From Gaiellaceae bacterium (GTDB lineage Bacteria > Actinomycetota > Thermoleophilia > Gaiellales > Gaiellaceae): DNA of 64,000 nucleotides. Numbering within the stretch: position 1 is the stretch's first letter; every line of letters begins with the position of its first letter. The notes under the pieces were generated by a model that was not told where the DNA came from, did no database searches, and saw only the letters and a program-made list of their open reading frames with translations. A program made the translations under genes and the position numbers. Positions 7,852-16,325 of the stretch are shown piece by piece. The stretch spans positions 1-64,000 of the forward strand of contig JAJTCQ010000008.1 in the NCBI GenBank assembly GCA_021323315.1. The letters are read 5' to 3'.

Positions 7852-8478
7852 ATGGCCAGGTGCTACGACCAGTACTGCCCGATGGCGCATGCGCTCGACC
7901 TGGTCGGTGAGCGCTGGTCACTGCTGATCGTCCGCGAGCTGCTCGAGGACGATCGGCTTCGCTACTCGGATCTCCACGCACGGCTTCCCGGCTGCGGCAC
8001 GAACATCCTCGCCGCGCGCCTGAAGACGCTCGAGCAGGGAGGCGTCGTCCGCCGCCGCAAGCTCGACCCTCCGGCGGGAGCGTGGGTCTACGAGCTCACC
8101 GAGTACGGCTCCGGGCTGCGGGAGGTGCTCCACGTGCTCGCGCACTGGGGTGCGCGGTCGCTCCGTCCGCCCGCGAGGTCCGGCGACCTCGAGCCGGGCT
8201 GGCTTCACGGCGCGCTCCGCATCGCGCTTCCGGCTGCGAGCTCGCCGAGGAGGATCGAGTTCCGGTTCGGCGACGAGATCGCCGCGGTCGTGGACGACGC
8301 CGTCGTCGAAGGCCCGGTCGACGACCCCCAGGCCGTCGTCACGGGCGATGCACCGGGTTTCTATTGCCTCATGGTCGACCGAGACATCGAGGCGGTGACG
8401 ATCGAGGGCGACGCAGAGGCCGTCCGCGCGATGCTTGCGTCACTCCCTGCCGTGCCGCGCGCCGAGGTACCCGCCTAG
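7852..8478 (+). CDS. HxlR-family transcriptional regulator with C-terminal SCP2-like domain
   Basis: A 208-residue protein. The N-terminal winged helix of the HxlR type (residues 1-95) opens with the family Cys, CPMAHALDLVGERWSLLIVRELL, then GTNILAARLKTLEQGGVV and a wing. The C-terminal 100 residues look like a sterol-carrier-type ligand pocket (GWLHGALRIALP, then VTIEGDAEAVRAML), a known actinobacterial architecture. It should repress the divergent DHA2 exporter and itself through the 36-base dyad. I chose the ATG at 7852; a TTG at 7816 in frame would place the operator inside the gene. Its stop overlaps the next convergent stop in CTAG. Confidence 0.88.
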   Translation: MARCYDQYCPMAHALDLVGERWSLLIVRELLEDDRLRYSDLHARLPGCGTNILAARLKTLEQGGVVRRRKLDPPAGAWVYELTEYGSGLREVLHVLAHWGARSLRPPARSGDLEPGWLHGALRIALPAASSPRRIEFRFGDEIAAVVDDAVVEGPVDDPQAVVTGDAPGFYCLMVDRDIEAVTIEGDAEAVRAMLASLPAVPRAEVPA

Positions 8479-10025
8479 ACCAAGCCGCCGGGGTACTTCC
8501 ACGGCCCCGGCTCGAGTTTGATGCCGCGCTTGCGGCAGAACTCGCGGACGGAATCGAGGACGACGCCTCCGCTTCCGTGAATGCGACGGCCGAGCAGATC
8601 GAGCACGGCGACGCCGTCCGGCACGTCGCCGCGGACGTCGAGGGCGAGCACGACGGCCGGCGCCTCGACCCCGTCGCGGTAGCTCGCCGTGAACAGGACG
8701 CGCGTGCCCTCGACCTCGAAGGCGTCGTCCTCCACCGGCGAGACCTCGTGCCCGCGCAGCGCGAGGAGCTCGTGGAGATCGGCAAGCATGCGGCGCGCGA
8801 GTTCGAGGCGGCGCGCGTCGGAGAGCTTGTGGCTCGAGCTCCCCGTGGCCTTCGCCGGCACGCCGATCGCGAACGACCCGGCGGGGATCTCCCCCACGAC
8901 GTACGAGTTCGACGCGACGATCGCCTCCGATCCGATCCTCGCGCCCGCATAGAGCACCGCCCCGAGGCCGACCTGCGATCGATCCTCGAGCACGACCGGC
9001 GCGAATCGGTTCTCGAAGCCCTCGAGCACCGAGTGCCCGATGTTGTGGGTGACGATGAGCGATCGCATCGTCAGGAAGACCTCGCGGCCGATCAGCACGG
9101 GGCGGCAGACGTTCACGAACGCCTCGTCGCCGACGAAAGCCAGGTCGCCGATCGTGAGGGTCGCCCACGGATCCCGGTGGCCGCCGCCGCCGATCCGAAC
9201 CGAGCGTCCGCCCCAGATCCCCGCTCCCAGAAAGGCGCGGCGACAGCGCAGCTCGAGGTCGGGGCCGAACTGGGTGACCGCGCCCACGGAGAAGACCTCT
9301 TCGCACACGACGGTCGCGCGCCTACCGAGCTGGACGCCGTCCGAGATCACGATGCGGGGAGCGACGACGAGGGACCCCTCGCCGAGCTCGACGTCGTCGC
9401 CGACCACGGCCCCGTACTCGCGTAGAAGCCGGACCTTCTCGCCGGGCGGCAGCGCGCGGAAGCCGTCCTGCTCTCGAACGAGCCGTTCGTAGGAGGACGG
9501 CTCGAGCGCGCCCGAGGTCCCGTCGGGATCGAAGGTCGCGGGCAACGAGACGCCGACCGTCGACACCCCTGCGACAGCCGGGCTCGCCGACGGTGCGGCG
9601 GCGGCCTTCTGGGCCTCGATCAGGGCCTCGACGTCCTTCTCGGTGATGAAGCCGCGCTTCTCCACGGACGCGAGTTCGATCCCGTGCAGCTCGGCGAGCT
9701 CCACCGCCTTCCGCGTCGCCTTGCGGTCGCCCGCGGCCGGCCTCGGTGGCGCCTTCTCCTCGCCCCTCGCGTCGATCGACGCGAGCTCGTCGGCGGACTC
9801 GGCGACGTAGGCGATCGTCTTACCCAGCTCGACCTCGACGTTCTCGGCGTAGAGCTGCACGATCGTGCCCCCGCCGGGCGCCTCCACTTCCACCGTCGCC
9901 TTGGTCGTCTCGACCACGCAGACCGGCTCGCCGGCATTCACCTCCGTCCGGTCCTCGACGAGCCACTCCGCGAGAAGCGCGTACTCGGTGTTCGCGTCCT
10001 CGCGCGTGAGAACGATCTCGAGCAT
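8475..10025 (-). CDS. Lipoyl-domain/E3-binding-domain protein fused to hexapeptide-repeat acyltransferase
   Basis: A 516-residue fusion. Residues 1-80 are a lipoyl domain with the lipoylation Lys in VETTKATVE (Lys42). Residues 100-140 are a peripheral-subunit (E3) binding domain (RKAVELAELHGIELASVEKRG, RGFITEKDVEALI). Instead of the E2 catalytic acyltransferase, residues 215-400 carry a left-handed beta-helix of hexapeptide repeats (VGDDVELGEGSLVVAP, SQVGLGAVLYAGARIG, SFAIGVPAKAT), the fold of xenobiotic and sugar O-acetyltransferases. A further 110-residue C-terminal domain is unassigned. It is the last gene after E1-alpha and E1-beta. A 2-oxoacid-derived acyl group could be passed from the lipoyl arm to a hydroxyl or amine acceptor (inference). 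Confidence 0.85.
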   Translation of the reverse strand: MLEIVLTREDANTEYALLAEWLVEDRTEVNAGEPVCVVETTKATVEVEAPGGGTIVQLYAENVEVELGKTIAYVAESADELASIDARGEEKAPPRPAAGDRKATRKAVELAELHGIELASVEKRGFITEKDVEALIEAQKAAAAPSASPAVAGVSTVGVSLPATFDPDGTSGALEPSSYERLVREQDGFRALPPGEKVRLLREYGAVVGDDVELGEGSLVVAPRIVISDGVQLGRRATVVCEEVFSVGAVTQFGPDLELRCRRAFLGAGIWGGRSVRIGGGGHRDPWATLTIGDLAFVGDEAFVNVCRPVLIGREVFLTMRSLIVTHNIGHSVLEGFENRFAPVVLEDRSQVGLGAVLYAGARIGSEAIVASNSYVVGEIPAGSFAIGVPAKATGSSSHKLSDARRLELARRMLADLHELLALRGHEVSPVEDDAFEVEGTRVLFTASYRDGVEAPAVVLALDVRGDVPDGVAVLDLLGRRIHGSGGVVLDSVREFCRKRGIKLEPGPWKYPGGLV

Positions 10026-10031
10026 GGCGCG

Positions 10032-11063
10032 CTAGCTTCGCACGCCGTCGAGCGCCGTCACGGCGGCAACCACGTCCTCGACGCTCGGGAGCATGTCGTC
10101 CTCGAGCGGTCGCGCGGACGGGATGATCCCGTCGCGTGCGGCGACGCGCTGGACCGGAGCGCGAAGGTCGCTCCACGCCGCCTCCTGCACGCGCGCGGCG
10201 ATCTCCGCGCCGAAGCCGCCGGTCAACGTCCCCTCCTCGGCGGTCACGAGCGCTCCCGTGCGCGCAACGGACTCGAGCACGGCGTCGAGCTCGATCGGTA
10301 CGAGCTGGGAGAGCGCCACGACCTCGCAGAAGATCTCCTGCTCGAGCACGAGCTCGGTGACGGCGTCGAGGACGACGGGGAGCATCCCGCCGTACGTGAC
10401 CACGGTCGCGACGCCCTCGGTGAAGTCGGTCGCGGAGAAGGTCAGCGCGGGATACGGGTCACCGCTCTCACGCACGGCGAGCTCGCCGATGTGGCCGTGG
10501 TCGGGCCGGCGGATCACCCGGCCGTACAGCAGCTTGTTCTCGATGAAGAAGACCGGGCGCTCGTCCTCGACCGCGGCTGCCAGCAAGCTGCCGACGTCAT
10601 GGCATTCGCTCGGGGCGACGACGCAGATGTTGGGGATCCCGAGCAGGAGCTTCTCGAGCGACTGCGAGTGCGTCGGCCCGTAGCCGCGGCGACCCCCCAT
10701 CGGCGTGCGCACGACGAGCGGCACCGTCACCTGGTCGTCGTACATCTCGCGGAACTTCGAGATCCCGTTCACGATCTGGTCGAGCCCCAGCGCAACGAAG
10801 TCGCCGAACATGATCTCGAGGATCGGCCGCTGGCCGCGAAGCGCCATTCCGGCGGCGACGCCGAAGAGCGACGCCTCGCTGATCGGGGTCGTCAGGACGC
10901 GATCGGGATACGCGTCGGAGAGGCCCTGCGTGACCTTGAATGCGCCGCCGTATGGGTCGAGCACGTCCTCGCCGAAGAGGACGACGTCGTCGCGCTCGGC
11001 GAAGAGCGCGTGCAGTGTCTCGTTCAGCGCCTGGACGCCGCGCTTCTGCTGCACGGTGCTCAT
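10032..11063 (-). CDS. 2-oxoacid dehydrogenase E1 component, beta subunit
   Basis: A 343-residue transketolase-like beta subunit of a thiamine-diphosphate 2-oxoacid dehydrogenase. Recognisable segments are VVLFGEDVLDPYGGAFKVT near residue 30, TPISEASLFGVAAGMALRG near 65, and the C-terminal domain with VTAEEGTLTGGFGAEIAA near 280. It pairs with E1-alpha to decarboxylate a 2-oxoacid and load the acyl group on a lipoyl arm. The start overlaps the E1-alpha stop by four bases. The longer open frame upstream belongs to the alpha gene. The substrate (pyruvate, acetoin or branched) is not decidable here. Confidence 0.9.
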   Translation of the reverse strand: MSTVQQKRGVQALNETLHALFAERDDVVLFGEDVLDPYGGAFKVTQGLSDAYPDRVLTTPISEASLFGVAAGMALRGQRPILEIMFGDFVALGLDQIVNGISKFREMYDDQVTVPLVVRTPMGGRRGYGPTHSQSLEKLLLGIPNICVVAPSECHDVGSLLAAAVEDERPVFFIENKLLYGRVIRRPDHGHIGELAVRESGDPYPALTFSATDFTEGVATVVTYGGMLPVVLDAVTELVLEQEIFCEVVALSQLVPIELDAVLESVARTGALVTAEEGTLTGGFGAEIAARVQEAAWSDLRAPVQRVAARDGIIPSARPLEDDMLPSVEDVVAAVTALDGVRS

Positions 11064-11959
11064 GCCGCCACTCCGGGCGCTGCGGCGGGTGCTTCGTCGG
11101 CCGCCTCGACCGTCTCGGCGAGCCGCTCCTCGCAGCGTTCCTCGAGCGCCTTCCGCTCGGCCTCGTCGAGGCGTGCACCCGCGACGAGCAGCGGGTCGCG
11201 CGTCCGGCGCTCCTCGAGCTCGTCCGGGTCGCGCTGGTCGTCCGACTTCGAGTGCGGGCTGAAGCGGTACGTGTTGAGGACCAGGAAGAACGGCGCGCCG
11301 GTCTCGCGGATGCGCGCGACGGCGCGCCCTGCCGCCTCGTGGATCACCTGGACGTCCGTCGTGTCGAGCTCGTCGACCTCGACGCCGAACGCCGCGCCGC
11401 GCGCCGCGATCGACCCGGCGAGCTCGAGCTCGACGGGCGTCGACTGCGCGTAGTGGTTGTTCTCGACGACGAAGAACACCGGCAGGTGCCACAGCGACGC
11501 GAGGTTCAGCGACTCGTAGGTCACGCCCTCGCCGAGTGTTCCGTCGCCGAGGAACACCGTCGAGACGGCGCCGGTGCCCTTGCGCTTCTCCGCGAGTCCG
11601 ATGCCCGTCGCGACCGGGACGATGCTCCCGAGGACGCCGTTGGAGTAGAAGTTGCCCTTGCACAGGTGCTGGCTGCCGCCCTTGCCGCCGCACACGCCCG
11701 GCGCCTTCCCCATCACTTCGCAGAGGAGCCCGAAGGCGTCGTCGGTGAAGGCCAGGTAGTGCCCGTGGCAGCGGTGGTTGGAGAAGACCGTGTCGACGTC
11801 GGGGTCCAGGTGCTCGATCAGCCCGACCGCGTTCGCCTCCTGCCCGATGTACGTGTGCGTCGTGCCGACGAGCTTCCCGAGCGAGAAGAGGTCGAGGAGG
11901 GTCTCCTCGAAGCGGCGGATGAAGAACATCCGCTCGTAGAAGGTCGCGAGCGTCTCCAC
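11060..11959 (-). CDS. 2-oxoacid dehydrogenase E1 component, alpha subunit
   Basis: A 299-residue alpha subunit of a heterotetrameric E1. The thiamine-diphosphate motif is clear: FLGDGTLGEGVTYESLNLA near residue 140, ending with VVENNHYAQS. The entrance-loop motif VCGGKGGSQHL lies near residue 88, and YRFSPHSKSDDQRD near 235 corresponds to the phosphorylation-loop region. The GTG start overlaps the sulfatase stop by one base. It is shorter than mitochondrial E1-alpha, similar to acetoin-type enzymes. It probably functions with the downstream beta subunit and the lipoyl/LbH protein rather than with a classical E2. Confidence 0.9.
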   Translation of the reverse strand: METLATFYERMFFIRRFEETLLDLFSLGKLVGTTHTYIGQEANAVGLIEHLDPDVDTVFSNHRCHGHYLAFTDDAFGLLCEVMGKAPGVCGGKGGSQHLCKGNFYSNGVLGSIVPVATGIGLAEKRKGTGAVSTVFLGDGTLGEGVTYESLNLASLWHLPVFFVVENNHYAQSTPVELELAGSIAARGAAFGVEVDELDTTDVQVIHEAAGRAVARIRETGAPFFLVLNTYRFSPHSKSDDQRDPDELEERRTRDPLLVAGARLDEAERKALEERCEERLAETVEAADEAPAAAPGVAA

Positions 11960-13131
11960 TAGAGGTACCCGAGGTCGGAGAGACGCTTCGCGACTGTCGC
12001 CTCTTCCTCCTCCGTCAGCTCGTGCGTCTCCGCGCTCTCCAGCTCACGGAAGACGATGTCGCGGAGCTCCTGCGGCGCGTCCGTCCGGGGGCGCAGTTCC
12101 CGCGGGTCCTCGTCGAGGCGGTAGGCCTCCTCCTCGCCGCTCTCGACGTCGAGGATCAGTTTCCATGGAGGCTTGCGCACCGCGAGCTTCGTCAGCGCGC
12201 CCCTGTCGGTGCCCGCGATGATCGCCTCGCGGTCGCCGTCCACCTCGAGCAGGGACTCGCCGTCCGTCTCACGCGCCGGAAGTCCCGCGAGCTCGAGCAG
12301 CGTCGGCAGCAGGTCGACGGAGCGCACCTGGTGGTCGACGATCGCCGGGTCGAGCCGCCCGGGGGCGGACAGGATGAGCGGCACCTCGACGATCTCGTCG
12401 AAGAGCGTCGCACCGTGCATGTGGTAGACGCCCTGTACGTCCTCCTTCGCGCGGAAGCGCTCGCCCCAGGACTCGCCGTGGTCGGAGAGGAAGACGAGGA
12501 CGGTTTTCTCGCGCAGGCCGAGCCTCTCGAGCTCCTCGAGGAACGAGGCGACGAGCACCTCGGACTGGCGCTCCACCGCCGAGCGGTATCTCTCGCGCAT
12601 CGCCTCGAGCGCCGAGGCCGAGTCGGACTGGATGCCCTCGATGACCTCCTGCTTCGCCGCGAGCCAGTTCTTGCGATCGGCATGGACGATGTCGTAGGGC
12701 ATGTGCGTCGCCCAGTTGTGCACGTACAGAAAGAACGGTGTGTCCCGCGTCGCGCGCAGCCACTCGAACGCGCCGTCGAGCGTCTCGGAGGTGCCGCGGA
12801 CGTTCGCCTCGGGAAGGTCCTTGAACAGGTAGTTCGTGTCGAACACGAAGCTCGCGACCTCGTACCCGTGGGCGGAGAACGCGCGGAAGCCCGTCTCGAT
12901 CGAGGGGTCGAGCGGCGCGTCCCAGTGCAGGTAGCCGTGGTGGTGCGCGTAGATCCCGGTCACGATCGAGGTCGTCGACGGCGCGGTCCACGGTGCGGCG
13001 CTGATCGCATGCGCATAGCGAACGCCACCGGCGGCGAGCTCGTCGATCGTCCTCGTGTCGACGTACCGCGCGCCGTAGCAGCCGAGATGGTCCGTGCGGA
13101 GCGCATCGGAGACGTAGACGACGACGTTCAC
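11959..13131 (-). CDS. Sulfatase-like hydrolase (alkaline phosphatase superfamily) lacking the formylglycine Cys
   Basis: A 390-residue protein of the sulfatase/phosphoglycerol-transferase branch. Metal-site motifs are SDALRTDHLGCYG at the N-terminus and FLSDHGESWGE near residue 220. At the nucleophile position, where true sulfatases have C/S-x-P-x-R, it reads PWTAPSTTSIVTG, so a Thr probably replaces the modified Cys. That points to a phosphoester or phosphonate hydrolase/transferase rather than a sulfatase. It has no signal peptide. It is the first gene of the four-gene operon with the E1 subunits and the lipoyl acyltransferase. Confidence 0.82.
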   Translation of the reverse strand: MNVVVYVSDALRTDHLGCYGARYVDTRTIDELAAGGVRYAHAISAAPWTAPSTTSIVTGIYAHHHGYLHWDAPLDPSIETGFRAFSAHGYEVASFVFDTNYLFKDLPEANVRGTSETLDGAFEWLRATRDTPFFLYVHNWATHMPYDIVHADRKNWLAAKQEVIEGIQSDSASALEAMRERYRSAVERQSEVLVASFLEELERLGLREKTVLVFLSDHGESWGERFRAKEDVQGVYHMHGATLFDEIVEVPLILSAPGRLDPAIVDHQVRSVDLLPTLLELAGLPARETDGESLLEVDGDREAIIAGTDRGALTKLAVRKPPWKLILDVESGEEEAYRLDEDPRELRPRTDAPQELRDIVFRELESAETHELTEEEEATVAKRLSDLGYL

Positions 13132-13160
13132 AGCGCGGCGGATTGTAGTGACGGTCTACG

Positions 13161-14369
13161 GTGCCGCCCGTGCGGAGGCAGGCCCCTCTCTACGCGCTGT
13201 ATGCCGCAGAGACGGTCTCGCTCGCGGGGAACGCGGTCGCCCAGCTCGCCATACCCTGGTACGTCCTGATCACGACCGGAAGCGCGACGCTCACCGGTCT
13301 CGCGGTCTTCTTCAACTTCCTCCCGATCGTCCTCGCCGCGTTCTTCGGCGGCGTGGTCGTCGACCGGCTCGGGTTCCGGGCGACGAGCATCGTCGCCGAC
13401 CTCGCGAGCGCTGCTGCCGTCGCGGCGATCCCGCTCCTCGAGTCGACGGTCGGGATCGAACTCTGGCAGCTCTTCGCACTCGTGTTCCTCGGCGCGCTCC
13501 TGGACGCGCCGGGAGCGACCGCGCGAGCAGCCCTCCTCCCCGACGTCGTCGAGCTCGCGGGCGCACGGATGGAGCGCGCAAGCGGCATCCGCTCGGCAAT
13601 CCAGCAGAGCGCGATTCTCATCGGTGCCCCGGTCGGCGGCGTTCTGGTCGCGACATTCGGCGCGACGACTGCACTGTGGCTCGACGCGGCGAGCTTCCTC
13701 GTCTCGGCCGCGCTGGTGGGCGGCTTCGTCCCACGCCCCGCCCCACCAGGCCAGATCGGGGAGCGAAGCCGTTTCTTCGCGGAGCTCGCGCAAGGCATGC
13801 GGTTCATCTGGAGACAGCGCGTCCTGCGAGCCGTCGTGATCATGGTGCTCCTCACCAACCTCCTGGAAGCGCCGTTCCCCGTGGTGACGTCTGTCATGGC
13901 TCGAGAGGAGTACGGGAGCGCCGCAGACCTGGGGCTCATGCTCGGTTTCTTCGGCGGCGGCGCGTTGGCCGGCTCGCTCGTGTACAGCGCGATAGGGCAT
14001 CGCCTCCCGCGCCGGCGCACCTTCCTGTGGTGCTTCACCGGTGTCCCACTCGCCTACCTGGGCCTCGCGGCGCTGCCTCCGCTCCCAGTCGCGCTCGCCG
14101 TGCTCGCGTTCGCCGGGCTCGTCGCAGGCCCGATCAACCCGCTGCTCTTCACGGTCACGACCGAGATCGTCCCGAGCGACCTGCGGGGCCGCGTCTTCGG
14201 CGCCGTCCGCGGCGGCGCGTGGGCCGCAATCCCCCTCGGAACGCTTCTCGGAGGGGTACTCGTCGGCGCGATCGGCGTATCGGCCACGTTCCTGTCGATA
14301 GGCGTGCTCCTCGCGCTCGTCGTCGCGTACGGCTTCGTCAACCCAGCGTTCCGGGCGATGGACCGGTGA
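13161..14369 (+). CDS. MFS transporter, 12-helix efflux type
   Basis: A 402-residue major facilitator. Helix 1 contains YALYAAETVSLAGNAVAQLAIP and the loop after helix 2 carries GGVVVDRLGFRATSIV, the motif-A region of macrolide/tetracycline-like exporters. The C-terminal half repeats the pattern with GRVFGAVRGGAWAAIPLG near residue 345. GTG start. It diverges from the sulfatase operon across about 30 bases, and the TOPRIM gene follows with a four-base overlap, so these two are co-transcribed. The substrate is unknown. Confidence 0.85.
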   Translation: MPPVRRQAPLYALYAAETVSLAGNAVAQLAIPWYVLITTGSATLTGLAVFFNFLPIVLAAFFGGVVVDRLGFRATSIVADLASAAAVAAIPLLESTVGIELWQLFALVFLGALLDAPGATARAALLPDVVELAGARMERASGIRSAIQQSAILIGAPVGGVLVATFGATTALWLDAASFLVSAALVGGFVPRPAPPGQIGERSRFFAELAQGMRFIWRQRVLRAVVIMVLLTNLLEAPFPVVTSVMAREEYGSAADLGLMLGFFGGGALAGSLVYSAIGHRLPRRRTFLWCFTGVPLAYLGLAALPPLPVALAVLAFAGLVAGPINPLLFTVTTEIVPSDLRGRVFGAVRGGAWAAIPLGTLLGGVLVGAIGVSATFLSIGVLLALVVAYGFVNPAFRAMDR

Positions 14370-14908
14370 GGGCCGTGATCCTCGTCGAGGGGATCAGCGA
14401 CCAGCGTGCCGTCGAGGCGCTTGCGACGCGGCGCGGCCGGAACCTCGCCGCCGAGGGCGTCTCGATCGTGCCGATCGGCGGCGCCCACGCGATCGGCGCT
14501 GCGCTCGAGCGCTACGGCGCGCGCGGGCTCGACGTCAGACTGGCCGGTCTCTGCGACGTGGGCGAGGAGCACGCCTTCAGCCGCGGTCTCGAGCGGGCGG
14601 GACTGGGCGCGAACCTCGACCGGGCCGGCATGGAGGCACTCGGCTTCTACGTGTGCGACACCGACCTCGAGCACGAGTTGGTGCGGGCGCTCGGGGTCGA
14701 GGCCGTGCTGCAGATCGTCGAGGAGCAGCGCGAGCTGAGCTCGTTCCGCACCTTCCAGAAGCAGCCGGCGAAGCGTGAGCTCGACCTCGAGGAGCAGCTG
14801 TGGCGGTTCATGTGGAACCGGAAGATCCGATACGCAACGTTGCTGGTCGAGGCGCTCGACCTCGAACGCGTGCCGCGCCCGCTCGACGGCGTCCTAGCTC
14901 ACGTCTGA
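14366..14908 (+). CDS. Stand-alone TOPRIM-domain protein (OLD-like)
   Basis: A 180-residue protein beginning with a TOPRIM fold: AVILVEGISDQRAVEALA holds the conserved Glu, and the later LAGLCDVGEEHAF and YVCDTDLEHELV hold the Asp-x-Asp-type metal ligands. It resembles the C-terminal TOPRIM half of OLD-family nucleases, but without the ABC ATPase. The rest is helical and basic (FQKQPAKRELDLEEQLWRFM). The GTG start overlaps the MFS stop (GTGA). It overlaps the convergent gene by ten bases. Nuclease or primase-like activity is possible; biological role unknown. Confidence 0.7.
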   Translation: MRAVILVEGISDQRAVEALATRRGRNLAAEGVSIVPIGGAHAIGAALERYGARGLDVRLAGLCDVGEEHAFSRGLERAGLGANLDRAGMEALGFYVCDTDLEHELVRALGVEAVLQIVEEQRELSSFRTFQKQPAKRELDLEEQLWRFMWNRKIRYATLLVEALDLERVPRPLDGVLAHV

Positions 14909-16290
14909 GGCGCGAACAGCCCTGAACCGCGCATCCCCGTTGGGGTCTCGATACCGAGGATCTCGAGCACCGTAGGAGCGATGTCGAGCAGGTGCGCGTC
15001 GCGCCGGCCGCCCGCGTCGATGCCCGAGCCGGCGACGACATAGAGGCCGTCTTGTGCATGGTTCGCGTCGTCGGGCCCCGTGTCGTTCTCGAGCGTCTGG
15101 ATGCCCTCGTCGCCGCCGATCGTCCCCACCGAACGCCAGAGGAGGTCGCCGAAGACCACGATGAGGTCGGGTGCGACGCCCTGCGGCTCGCCGTACAGCT
15201 CCTCCGGCGTGTACACCGCTGTCGGGATCGGGTTGCCGGCGTCGTCCGGAATCGCGGCGATCCTGCGCGCGAGGTCGGCGCGTACGGCCTCGTACTCCTC
15301 CGGCGCGATCGTCCCCTCGGGCTCGCGCCCCTCGACGTTGAGGAAGACGCGCGCGTAGTAGCCGCCTTCCCCCCACGCCTTCGTGCGCGACCAGTCCACC
15401 CCGACGTCGCGCAACGACGAGACGCCGTCGGGCTCGGCGAGCGTCGTGAGCAACCCCTCGCGCCGCAGCCACTCGTTGATGCGGATCCCGCCGTCGAGCC
15501 GCTTCGCACCATGGTCGGAGAGGACGAAGACGACGGTGTCGTCGTCCGCGTACGCGAGCAGCTTCCCGATGAGCCCGTCGACGTGGCGGTGGTAGTCGAG
15601 GATCGCGTTCTCGTACGCGCTCCCCGGCTCGTGCTTGCGGTGCGCGGTGTCCATGAACTTCCAGAAACCGTGGTGCATCCGGTCGGGCCCCATCTCGACC
15701 ATCGCGAAGAGCGCCCATGGCTTCGTCGCGAGAAGATGCTCGGCAAGCGCGAAGCGCCGGTCGGTCATCTCGTACACCTGACGCAGGAGGTACTCCTTGT
15801 CGTCGGTGCGGAAGTCCTTGGTGTCGAAGAGGTACTCGCCGACGACGTCCGCGATCTCGTCCTTCAGCGCTGATGGGTAGGTGTATTTCGAGTCGAGCGA
15901 CGGCGTGAGGAAGCAGCCCACCATGACGCCGTTGAGCGGCTTCGGCGGGTAGCAGCCAGGCACCGAAAGCACGATCGACGACCCGCCCGCGCGCGTGACG
16001 AGGTCCCAGAGCCGCGGCTCCTTGATCGCGGTGGACATCGCGATGAAGCCACCGTCGTACGTGTGATCCGAGCGGTTTCGGAAGCCGTACACGCCGAGGT
16101 CGCCGGGCGTCTTCGAGGACATCATGCAGGACCATGCCGGCACCGTGATCGGCGGGATGACGGACGTCAGGCGGCCGTACGCGCCGCGCTCCATGAGTCC
16201 CGAGATCGTCGGCAGCTCGTCGCGCCAACGCTCGAGCACGAGCGAGGGCTCGGCGCAGTCGAGCCCGATGAGCATGACCTTCCGCGGCAC
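14899..16290 (-). CDS. Alkaline-phosphatase-superfamily phosphodiesterase/nucleotide pyrophosphatase-like protein
   Basis: A 463-residue type I phosphodiesterase/nucleotide-pyrophosphatase-family protein. The N-terminal metal site is in VMLIGLDCAEPSLV. The nucleophile region PPITVPAWSCMMSSKTPGDL near residue 46 has Thr or Ser in place of a formylglycine. The second metal site is VFVLSDHGAKRLDGGI near residue 260. The C-terminal His region is DIAPTVLEILGIETP. No signal peptide is seen, so it likely acts in the cytoplasm. This protein family often hydrolyses or transfers phospho-groups on nucleotides or lipids. It is the second AP-superfamily gene within 5 kb. Confidence 0.82.
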   Translation of the reverse strand: MPRKVMLIGLDCAEPSLVLERWRDELPTISGLMERGAYGRLTSVIPPITVPAWSCMMSSKTPGDLGVYGFRNRSDHTYDGGFIAMSTAIKEPRLWDLVTRAGGSSIVLSVPGCYPPKPLNGVMVGCFLTPSLDSKYTYPSALKDEIADVVGEYLFDTKDFRTDDKEYLLRQVYEMTDRRFALAEHLLATKPWALFAMVEMGPDRMHHGFWKFMDTAHRKHEPGSAYENAILDYHRHVDGLIGKLLAYADDDTVVFVLSDHGAKRLDGGIRINEWLRREGLLTTLAEPDGVSSLRDVGVDWSRTKAWGEGGYYARVFLNVEGREPEGTIAPEEYEAVRADLARRIAAIPDDAGNPIPTAVYTPEELYGEPQGVAPDLIVVFGDLLWRSVGTIGGDEGIQTLENDTGPDDANHAQDGLYVVAGSGIDAGGRRDAHLLDIAPTVLEILGIETPTGMRGSGLFAPQT

Positions 16291-16325
16291 GCGGCAACGA
16301 TAGAGGTCGAGTAACGTTGCACCGC

